This document shows, in pieces, positions 10,798 to 20,331 of a stretch of DNA of 64,000 nucleotides. Positions within the stretch are counted from its first letter, which is position 1. Each line of letters starts with the position of its first letter. Made by a program: the position numbers and the translations under genes. The DNA is from Amyloporia xantha (Eukaryota; Basidiomycota; Agaricomycetes; Polyporales; Adustoporiaceae): the NCBI GenBank assembly GCA_036971615.1, contig JAYKKR010000002.1, positions 3,472,001 through 3,536,000 on the forward strand, in the 5' to 3' direction. The notes under the pieces are model-generated. The model did no database searches. It was given only the letters and a program-made list of their open reading frames with translations, and was not told the DNA's origin.

Positions 10798-12317
10798 ATG
10801 AACAAATCATTTACGGCTTATCGTTATTTTGTCTTTGGTGAGCGGTGATCCTGTCCACTACGTCTAGCATGCCAGACAGGGAACTGACATTCATCCGTCA
10901 GTTATTTTCATCGTTTGCAATATTGCACTTTGCAGCGTCTCGGCATGGAACCTCACGATTGCTCTGGCTGTCCAATTCACCAGTATGTCTGTACTATTGG
11001 GGATGGTTGTGGAATGCGCTAATATTTGTTGAACAAGCATCGATTCAGGTCGACGCGGTTGTCATTTCGATCGGCGCTGCGGGTCTCCTGTTCATTTTCC
11101 CCATGTGAGTCTTGCTCTCTGAATGGTATTCCATAAATTTCTAATGTTGTGATAGACTGTTTATCGATGCGTTGCGTAAGGACTCGGTCACTCGCCGAGT
11201 TTGGTTTGAATGTCTGTGGGTTGGCCTATTCTCTCTCCTGGAGCTAGGTATGTTTTCCAGAGCGTTGTATTCTACATCCTCTCAAGGGCATCCTATAGCC
11301 GCTGCCGCCGCCGTGACGACCACAATGTCCGGCATGGAATGTGTCGCATCCGTGGAAGGTCTGTCAGTTCGACTTTTGAAGTAAGTATAATTGTTCATAA
11401 CACCGTTGCAGATGGTGTGATGAAGCTGGGGCCATGCACGCCTACCAAGCTCATGATGGCATTTGCTTGGACTGGCACCGTTAACCGTAAGTGGCGATGT
11501 CGACTCTTCTTTTCTCGACGCTGACTTACTTGTACATTCAGTGCTCGTCTATCTCGTTATATTGGTTCTGGTTGCCATCCTTCACCAACGTGATGATCCG
11601 CTCGTCTGGAAGTCTCCTATCCTCGAGTACGATTGGTTCGCAGTCCGTTCCTCGTTGGGCAGTGCACCGCCTTCACCCACGCAGCCGGGATGGCAAAGAT
11701 CCCTCAGGTCTGCTCGCCGTCCCGGTCAGACTGAGTTCTCAAAGCGTATGATGGTTAGCCGCGAACGTGACGTAGAGAAGCAAGACCCAGATGCTACTAC
11801 CCCTCCCACTGCAGCTCTGCCCATTCAAACGGAGCCAACATTGGAGATGTCTCGTTCTTCTCTCGATAGGTCACGACCTTCCCTCGACAGGCAGCGTCCG
11901 TCTCTCGACCGCCAACGTCCTTCACTGGATAGGCAGCGACCTTCCATGGACCGTCCACGGCCATCCCTTGACCGCTCACCGGCTCCTTTCACGCCTAGGC
12001 AATTTCAGTTGTCCGCCGTCCCGGCTTCACCGGCGTCAGTCGCTGTGGTACCTCCGACAGCCGGCGTTTCATCGCGTCCCTCCTTGGAGCGACCTCCCGT
12101 CACCTTCACCCCTCGGAAGCTGCAGTTGTCAGCAATTCCGGCATCTGCTACGGTAGCAGCCACTCCGAGGACACCTCAGCCTGACAGTGCGGTGCCTGCT
12201 ACTGCTATGCCATACAGCTCCACGTCACAGGTCCCAGGTTTCGGGGGGAAGAAGAGGATTCTCAAGTTACACCGGCCGCCGTCACTTGACCTGTCGAAGA
12301 TCACCAACAACCAGTGA
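10798..12317 (+). CDS. Four-TM (MARVEL-like) protein, paralog 1, with RPSLDRQ repeats
   Basis: Membrane protein of unknown function, the first of three tandem paralogs. Seven exons (10798-10837, 10902-10982, 11038-11104, 11156-11247, 11299-11358, 11412-11486, 11542-12317) give 396 residues. Six short exons encode spans 1-3 and the loop before span 4. The last exon completes span 4 (LLVYLVILVLVAI) and encodes a cytosolic tail. Between spans 3 and 4 lies a cysteine pair (C-VASVEDGVMKLGP-C). The tail carries about six degenerate heptads of the type RPSLDRQ (11850-11985) and two FTPR..QLSA(I/V)PAS boxes. Exon sizes and phases match the paralogs at 13797 and 16917. The topology suggests a tetraspan or MARVEL-type membrane organiser, which is inference only. 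Confidence 0.75.
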
Positions 12318-13796
12318 TGTCTTCCGTATGGGTACTTGACCGCGATCGCAGTCGAGCACAGACACATCGCTGTAACGCATGGTGTGTCTGACGCTGGCGA
12401 TGAGACAAGAGGATGAAACTCTGCAGCTCGGACGTGAGGCGAATAGCTTTGGTCCCTCCAATGCCGGCTGATTCCAAATCGGCATGAATGGGTCGCTGAG
12501 CGGCCCGCGGCTAGTTTTGTTTCATATGATGCTGTCCGTTCATGCACAAGAGTGTATTAGCTGGCTCGAGTACGACGTGTTCCCAATTTCGATGATCGCA
12601 CTGGAATGCGAGAAATCATGCATTCATTTTCTCATCGTAAATGTACTAGGGCGTGAGATATCCAGTCTGAATGAGATGTAAGGCAATATTTGTGGCGAAT
12701 CGTACAATATCTACATCCAATATCTACATCCACTTGCGTGAACATATCTGAACGACCGGAGGTACATACCTGTGTTGCTAGGAAAGGCTGCATCGTTAGC
12801 GCTGAATAGGATCTTTCGAAGTTGAGCGGAAGCTATTTCTCCCTATGCACCATAGGCCAGCATGTTCCTGAAGCAGAGTACACCGGCATGATTGAAACTG
12901 GATGAGGTTGGGTAGATTTGAATAGACCTCACGAGTATCTGGGTGCATCTGACAACCAGCGGTGACTGTCGAAATCCACTCCAGAGACCACCCCAGAATG
13001 ATAGAGCTAGCGAGCCAACAGTGCTGGATGCCAGATAATGCGTTCTTTCTAGGACTCTGTCGTGACCTGTAAACTCGAGGGGTGGCATACTCACCTAGTC
13101 CAGAATGACGGATGGTGGACCGGTGCCTCAACTAAGCCAATCTGCATGTAAGGAGTACGTTACTCGCCAAGGTGAGCTTTACCTCACAAAAACTAGGTTC
13201 GGAGAGAGAAAGAACAGAATCATAGCCATGAGTTGCTATGTACGACGACCCTTGTGCACCAGTGGGGTTACTGATCAAGTTCAAGAACAAGGCGGTCAAT
13301 TAGGCGCCTACATTATGAGCTAATATTCAAACGTTCAAGCAACACATATACGTATCTGGCGTCGACTTGTACTGCTTTGTCCAAGCTTTGTCTATTCCAG
13401 TTCACGAATCCTAACGATGCTTCAGAATGAGGAACAGTGTGTGACAACTGTTGACGAGTATTGACCCTGCGGAAGATACCGCTTACATCAATAATTGCGA
13501 GCGTCAAGCATATTCGTCCATTGTTTTCCTGCGCTGCTATTGTTGTCGTTCGGCTAACGACTGTTATAAAACCATGCTCGACGACCTCTTACCTCCGTCG
13601 TGGCCCGGGTGGTCCTTTGACTGCTCTAGAACTGGAAATAGCTTTGCCTCGACTCACTGCTTGCTTGTTCGTGTAGCCCCTAATCCTCCTACATTCAGCC
13701 TAAGTTAACAGCGCTGCCACTTAATTTGGACATCTCTATTGTATCGCTCTTTCTGCCCTGCCCTGCTTGCCACTTCTCCGCCTCTCAGTTTTCAAG
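12318..13796. other. Intergenic region, no gene seen
   Basis: About 1.5 kb between tetraspan paralogs 1 and 2. Open frames are short and lack coding character on both strands. The last 100 bases are pyrimidine-rich (TTTCTGCCCTGCCCTGC), as in fungal promoter or leader sequence. Confidence 0.5.
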
Positions 13797-15227
13797 ATGA
13801 GGAACCCTTTCATTGTTTTACGATTTGTGCTTCTCGGTGAGTGGTTTCCGCGTCCAGATTTAGCAATTTGAACATGGTATTAAGTTCAATAACTTGGCCA
13901 GCTTTTCTGCTTTACTTGAATATCCTCGCGTTGGGCTTCGCGGCGTGGAACATCAACGCTCTGAAGAGCGCGCAGCTTGATGGTACGCATACATTCGCTT
14001 GACTTACTCATTATCGGTATGTTCAATATCCGCAAAACCAGTCGCTAGCGCTCCCAGCTTCGCCCTTTTCAATGCGTGTTGTGTGTTCTTTTATGTTACC
14101 CTGTCAGTATGCTTTCCCCACTACCTGGCACATAGCTCATCCTCGCATGTAGAAGTCTTGTGGAAGCTGTCTATCCATCATTTTGGGCCCCGAAGACTAT
14201 GCTCGAATGTGTCTTGACTGGTGCCTTTAGCATTCTACAACTTGGTACGTGAAGATCTTGAAGTATTTTCTCAAATCTTGACTCCCCCTGCGTCTTATCA
14301 GCTTCTGCGGTCGACGTAACGATCAACGGTCCTACCGTAACATGTAGTTCGCAATGTCAGTACGAGTTATACTCTCGTCTTGGCAGTCGTGATGAACTCG
14401 CTCCTGTTTAGCTATCACAAGCGCATGCGCTTCATCGTCGTTGCTGGTCGCCCTCACTTGGATATCAAGTTCAACATGTGCGCCCTGTTCTTGCAGTCTC
14501 ACTCGCATGACCTGACTTTTTTGTAGTATTCTTTTATTTTCTCGCCCTGGTTGGCGTTACCGTGACCCACGCAGGCGAGTATCCGGCCATTTGGGGAGCC
14601 TCTATCTCTTCTGTGTCCTGGTTTATGGGTCCGCAGCAATGTGCTTCAGTTCCCCAGCCTCTCATGAGCTCGAAAGACTTGGAAGGCGATCCCTACGAGA
14701 ATCCAGTGTTCAAAGGGGACGATCTATTGTCGCCTATCATGCTCAAGTCTCAGACGTACCAGGAGCGCGAACACAGTCGGATTTCAAACATCAAAGGAAT
14801 TTCTATTTCCACGCCGCAGAGCAAGAGCGTAGAGAGCCTCCGACCGAGCTGGGCGAAGGTTATCAATGGACGTCGTGGAATAGATCCGCCGTTTGCGGCT
14901 TCACCAAAGGCCCTTCCTGCCAGGCTCAAGTCGTGCTGGAGTACATCCACGACATTCTCTGCTCCTCCTCTGCCGGCCAAAATTCACGCTAGCCCTTTAA
15001 GAAGGAACGCGAGACTTAGCAGCAATGGCGAATACGTTGTTTCTGTGGGGAGCGACATGAATCTTCCCGTAATCACGCCGTCTCCAAGTCGCCCAATTTC
15101 CTATGGGATCTTTCCTGATTCCGTACACGACCTAGATGTCCCGATCGAGACACGACATCGCTCGGAATGGATCCCAGCCGACCACTCCAGGGGTTCAGGT
15201 GGTCACACTCCTGCATACGCATACTAG
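13797..15227 (+). CDS. Four-TM (MARVEL-like) protein, paralog 2, with apparent 2-nt frame break
   Basis: Second tandem paralog. Exons are 13797-13836, 13902-13982, 14042-14106, 14153-14244, 14302-14355, 14412-14477 and 14527-15227. Exons 1, 2 and 4 have exactly the same lengths as in paralog 1 (40, 81, 92 nt). Exon 3 is 65 nt, where both other paralogs have 67, so as written the frame breaks at the exon 3/4 junction (CTGTCA|GTATGC). Loss of one GT from a GTGT run, or a sequence error, would explain it. Spans visible are LLYLNILALGFAAW, FALFNACCVFFYVTLS, LTGAFSILQL and FFYLALVGVTV. The span 3-4 loop has the cysteine pair (C-SSQSITSA-C). The tail is Ser/Pro-rich with no known motif. Confidence 0.65.
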
Positions 15228-15345
15228 TAGGCAATTGACTCTTACTGTACTCAACAGCTTGGGTGGACAGGTCCACTGAATATCTTCTACACCCTGTATT
15301 GTTTAATCCGCTCTTTTGTATCAACTAGTTTATATAGCATTTTTT

Positions 15346-15420
15346 GTACACATATACTTTGTATACATATACTTTGTATACATATACTTTGTATACATAT
15401 ACTTTGTATACATTCAATTT
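15346..15420. repeat. 15-bp tandem repeat, five units
   Basis: Unit GTATACATATACTTT, with units 2-4 identical (15361-15405) and the first and last degenerate. It is AT-rich and lies in the 283-bp gap between the stop codons of paralog 2 and the proton channel. Confidence 0.9.
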
Positions 15421-15510
15421 ATATGCATATGGAGTAGCTCCGCTAATGAAATTCCGAATGTGGTGAAGATGTCAGAGATGTTCCAGAACTTAAACACTAG
15501 TGATCATGCA

Positions 15511-16281
15511 TCATGATTCACCGCCCTCCATGGCTCTGATCCGAGCACGCAGTTTATGGTTCTCTTCACGGGCATCCGCGAGAGCGACGATCATTCCCTC
15601 CAGCTCTTGGCGAGTCTCAGCAAGTCGCCTTGCATTGCCTTCCTCCAATTCACCAGCACTGACGGCGATACCTGTGATAGATGACGTCAGTAAGATTGTA
15701 GAGTTGCAATTACCGTGAACAGCCAACCTTGCACCAACTTGACAAGCCGCCACAATCGAAGTATGATAAGTAGAGAAGCGAGTTCTCTCTCGCGGCCCCT
15801 CAGAACGACCTCCAGAATAAATGTCGTGAGAATCACGACGGCATCAAAGAAATGCAACGATGAATGCAGTTCGCGTCCTCCGGGCTGGTAGAATCTCCAC
15901 CCAAACGCCCAAATGTTGATAGGAATTTCGACGAGGAAGAACGCGGTGATGGCGAGGGATATATGTGCGAGCACTGTTAGCCATATAGGCTGATGGTCTT
16001 CATCAGGCGCACATGATTCGTTCAGGAATGTGTAGCTCAGATCGGCGAGAACACAAGCAGAGTCTATCAGAACCTGTCGTGAGATGCTGACATGTCAACA
16101 GCGATCCCGGCAAATCAAGAAAGATAATGCGAACCAGGGCGATGACTGTCTTGTGCAGGGCGCGGGCTTCGAGAAGTTCGCCAGCGCGTTCCTTCCAAGT
16201 AGCATGCTTGCTCGCGTCTTCTGCGCCGTCTGGCCCTCCGAAAGCATTATGAGAAGGCAAGAGAGGCTCCTGTTCAGACAT
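15511..16281 (-). CDS. Voltage-gated proton channel (Hv1 family)
   Basis: Voltage-sensor-only channel that extrudes protons from the cytosol. Three exons on the minus strand (16135-16281, 15728-16073, 15511-15671) give 217 residues. S1 contains LVLIDSACVLADL, whose Asp corresponds to the selectivity-filter Asp (human D112). S2 starts with HISLAI, with the His at the position of human H140, and has FFLVEIPINIWAF. The S2 Glu is kept, but the position of human K157 is Asn. S3 has FFDAVVILTTFILEV. S4 reads LRLWRLVKLVQG, so the first two charges are Arg and the third Lys. A C-terminal coiled coil follows (ELEEGNARRLAETRQELEG), as expected for a dimer. The second zinc-site His of the human S3-S4 loop is absent. 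It lies convergent to and between two tetraspan paralogs. Confidence 0.9.
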
Positions 16282-16916
16282 ATGTGATTGCTAGCAGAGG
16301 TGACTATCGATGGTGGCGGGCCAGAGAGTGGCAGATGGACGTGCTGCTCCACGAGCCTTGCCCCTTGCGAGTGTGGCAGAGACAGTGCAGGTACATCGTT
16401 GCCGTGTGACTGCACGCGTCGCGGTGACGATGATGCGCGTGACATACCGCGATGGTTCGCGTTGTTCACTTGTCTGATGCTCTGTCTTATCATTCGTCGC
16501 GCCAGCCTCGGAGACAAGGATGTCCTTGCAGACCTACTCACGAACTTCATACTTGTCAAAATGCCATTCTCTGTGCGGTAATATGGGTGCGATATGGGTC
16601 AGTTACGCTCAAGCAGCGGCCGCCTTTGTCACCGCCCACGTCGAGTTCGATGAGGCTGCGTAGAACTGTCAAACCTCTGATCTGACCCTTGGCCTTACCG
16701 AACGCCCGGCAGTCATTTGATCCGCATATACATGCCGTCAAATACAACCTGGTCTTCCGTCGCTGTCTCGCAGGTCTCCCTCTTTCTTTCGTTCTTTGGG
16801 CACTGACTGCGTCGGCCCCTGGTTTTTCTTCTTCTATCCCTGGCGGCCTTTCCGTTCTTTACATTGATTGTATAACTAGTTCTGTTTTCACTTTCGTTTT
16901 ACCTTTTCTTGTCGAT
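16282..16916. other. Intergenic region between proton channel and paralog 3
   Basis: A shared divergent promoter region of 635 bp. Pyrimidine-rich runs (CCCTCTTTCTTTCGTTC; CCTTTTCTTGTCG) precede the paralog 3 start. No gene is seen. Confidence 0.5.
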
Positions 16917-18662
16917 ATGCAGTTGTGGTCCTTCTTTCGCACAGTTCGCAAGGTTGGGTTCAGTAAGTGTTCCAGAATATTTGCACATCTTGGTATAGCG
17001 AAGCTGACGGTCTTGTGTTAGGTGTCATTTCAGTTCTAAGCATATTGTGGGCGATTCTCTTGTCAGTGTATCTGGCTCATGAGTGGGAGCATGCAGTGAA
17101 GAGCCAACGTGAGTGTTGTAAGCTCATGAACTGTTCACAGAATTTACTCCAGGAGTAGGCATCATCGCTCTGTTGATGATAGGCGTCTATATATACTCGT
17201 CTGTTCTGCTCTATCTCATGTGAGTGTTTGAGCTCGGTTTTGATCATCTAATCGTCATCCTGTCAATGGTAGGATCGTGGTCATTTTTCGACTCTGGGCG
17301 GATTTTTGGCGGACAGTCTCTTTAACCGCAATACACTTGGGTGAGATTGCACTTATATTCTATACAGCAGACTTAGGCTAACGGCTTCATCGGCTTCCTC
17401 GTAGGGGTTGCCGTACCGTTGACAATTTTCAGACCTAACTTTAACTGTGCTGTTTTCGGTGAGTCAAACATGACCTCGGTCTATTCATGCTGGAACTGAA
17501 TATCTCACTTAATAAAGATTCTGAGGGAACCTGTACCAGCACATATATATTCGCTCTATTTATTACTTGGAGCATTCTTGTATTTTGTAAGTATTCCATT
17601 CATATTAAAGTCCGGCCTGGTTCTGAATGTGCCCCCTCAGTTGTCTTCCATGCCGTCTTTCTTTGTGTATTGTCTCGTTTCCCGCAGCCTCCGCAAGATA
17701 TACATACGACATCCGCAGAGGAACTCAACCCTCCCATTGAGGAAGAGAAAGGCGATCTCGAGAAGAATGTGGAGCCAAATAGTCCAAGCATGGTTTCTCA
17801 GGCCGAACGGATCCAAGCATTCCCAGCACGATTAGTCGTAATGAATGGTACGGCGCGTCCCGCGTATACCTCTCGTGCACAGCGACAGGTATCGCGTACC
17901 GCCACCAGCTTCTCCAGCATGTCTGAAATCACCGATGACATACCCACACTGCCGTATGGGGCATCCTCGATGGACGGCTTTTTGAAGCCTAGCAGTCCTG
18001 CCCCTTCATATACTTCGCAGGACCCGATGCAGACACCGCTGCGACAGCCCCCGACTCGTCGTGCGCGTCCACTGCTACTGAACAGATATGTCCTGGACCC
18101 TGTTGCTCGTGCTGGGACTCCAGATTCCCCATTCTCTGTGTCGACTGTCGGGTCTAGAGACAGTGCATACAGCCATATCGCGGATGCCTCTCATCTTGCT
18201 AGACCTCCCCAAGCGGTGATCGCTGGCCACATTAGGTCATCATCACTGTCGTCCGACGCTGTTCCACCACAGCTTCGTCCCGGAACTCCCATATCTCTCC
18301 ACCGCACAGACAGTGCCTCGTCCACGTCGTCTACCTGCTCCGAAGGGGCCTCGCTGTCTATGTTCACCGCCCATGTGGCGTCTAGCACGCGCGTCGGCAC
18401 ACCATCCTCGATACATTCGTTCACACCCAGCTTGCTCTTCATGGATGGGAACAGTGCGAGTTCGAGGACACCATCGCCGGCCCCGGCTGTCAGCGGTAGC
18501 GATATGACGAAGAAGCTAGGTGCTTCAGGGCTTAGTCGTCAGCCGACGGTGGCGATGAAGTTGCCAAACCCTTATGATTCGGTGGACCCGGAAGCTATAA
18601 CAAGGGACAACCCGATGCCGGAACGGAGTAGCAGCATGGACAGGCGGTGGGGTGAATCATAA
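16917..18662 (+). CDS. Four-TM (MARVEL-like) protein, paralog 3
   Basis: Third tandem paralog and the longest. Seven exons (16917-16962, 17022-17108, 17153-17219, 17273-17340, 17405-17458, 17518-17586, 17641-18662) give 470 residues. Exon 3 is 67 nt as in paralog 1, and all intron phases agree with the other two paralogs. Spans include VISVLSILWAILLSVYL, IIALLMIGVYIYSSVLLYLM, and YIFALFITWSILVF followed by VFHAVFLCVL. The span 3-4 loop keeps the cysteine pair (C-AVFDSEGT-C). The roughly 320-residue cytosolic tail is Ser/Thr/Pro-rich with many possible phosphosites and no recognised domain. Intron 2 is short (44 nt), and its acceptor is chosen because it restores the 67-nt exon. Confidence 0.75.
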
Positions 18663-19217
18663 TAACCCGAAGTCGATCATGGTCCAACTCTGAGGATGTT
18701 CTAAGACCCGGGAATCCTGCAGCGACTTCTGCGACTCAGCCGACAGACGAGCGACTAACTCCGTGTACGATGCGCGTATGGGACGTTGTAATTTAGCTGA
18801 ATCCAGCGTTATTGGACAACGGACACCTGATAGACACTGGCGTCGTGCCTATATAAGCACCTGTGTGTATCCCACAGCCCAAGTGTAGCTGTCTTGCTAT
18901 TCGTCTAGAGTGTCCGAAATGAAGGACGGGTCTGATGCACTCGTGTAATTAGCGACAGTCGCGCGCGTTGGAGTCGAGACGTGCGACGCAGGAGTTTATC
19001 TCCATGTAGAAGAGAGCAATGCCAAGCTATTCTGTCAGAATATCCGGCTGCAGTGCTGTAGGAACATGCCATTCCACGCTGTCTGTTACTGCCAGTCTGT
19101 CAAGAGAGCCTAGCGACATGAATGTCTCCGTCATGAATATGATCATTTAGACTCTAGAGTGACCGAGTTCATCTACACCAGGCAATGCGTACACACTCAT
19201 CCTTTAAGGCCCCGGCC
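18663..19217. other. Intergenic region, no gene seen
   Basis: 555 bp between the stop codons of convergent genes. It contains CTATATAAGC at about 18849 but no supported gene. Confidence 0.5.
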
Positions 19218-20044
19218 TCAGCCTATCCTCAATCCCAGTGCAAAGCCCGCAATAAACGTAGCTCTCTGCTGGAAGTCCGCCGTCAAAAAGTCAATGATCC
19301 ATCTGAAAAAGGAGCCGACATTCGGTGCTCTCTTCTTCCCGCTGGGATCCTTGGTGTAGAACAAGTTCTCGAAGCGCGAGGATGCACGCGACCAATCAAC
19401 ACGCAGAAGGGACAAGGAGCCGAGGTACTGCACATAACGATGTTAGCATTGCTCTCCCGTTATCGGTGGACATACTGACCTGGAGCAGGACGAATACTCC
19501 ACCCAGAACAAAGGCAACCGCTTTGGCGCCCTTCTTCACAAATACCCCTGCGCATATGCCGGCGACGGTTCCGAACGTGAGTTCAAGGTACTTGACGTTA
19601 GAACTAGGTGGAGGCGGAACGGATTCTGGAGGTTGGGAAGGCGCAACGTCTCTACCGGACTCGGGGACAGGTTGTGGTGAGATTTTAACGACGGCTACAC
19701 CGTATAGGAGTCAAGTTCAAGCCTCAAATCAATGCGCTAAAGGAAGACCCACGTTCACAGAATATTGTGGGTGCTGCAAGGACAGAGAGGCCTATGCCAA
19801 GGCATGTTACTCCGGCTGCCTTGTACGCGAATGGCAGAGCTCCCTTGCGAAGTTTGGCAGAATGACCAAGTTCGGCATCCATGGAGAAAGCTCGTCTGGG
19901 GGAGGAGATATTCGCATGCAGATGCGCCCTAGGAAATGGCTGTTGAGCTAACAACTTGCGCGACAGGGATGGCTGAATTGGCATGTTCGAACGATATGCC
20001 GACATAATATTGCGTGACAAGCCCAGTGTGAATGCTGCCTGCAT
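19218..20044 (-). CDS. FUN14 domain protein (FUNDC-like)
   Basis: Mitochondrial membrane protein of the FUN14 family. Animal FUNDC1 is a mitophagy receptor, but the fungal role is less clear. Exons 19753-20044, 19480-19694 and 19218-19427 give 238 residues. The N terminus is rich in Arg, Ser and Ala without acidic residues (MQAAFTLGLSRNIMSAYRS), consistent with mitochondrial targeting, followed by a first hydrophobic helix (VTCLGIGLSVLAAPTIF). The FUN14 domain is seen as YLELTFGTVAGICAGVFVKK, then VAFVLGGVFVLLQYLGSL and FIAGFALGLRIG at the very C terminus. An in-frame start at 20143 is possible. I prefer 20044 because it opens directly on the presequence-like segment. It is divergent with NOP2 over 287 bp. 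Confidence 0.85.
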
Positions 20045-20331
20045 GTTTGGCTTTATGTAGCAATGTCTATTTGTCAGACTGAGAGCGCGATGATAAGTAT
20101 GTGCTAGTTGTATGTTGTAAGGAGTGACAACTTGAAGTTTCAACCCCTTGTATGAGACGCGCGACCTTCTATGACATCACGTCACATGATCGTGCAGGGG
20201 CGTGACAGCTGTCACCTATTCGCGTTGTCACACTATGCTAATTTTCTGATTGCCTTTCCGGGAAATTGTATCTGTCTCCTGTTCAGGGCTGAGGCAAAAG
20301 TCTCTCTCCTTATCGACTACTGCTATTTGCC

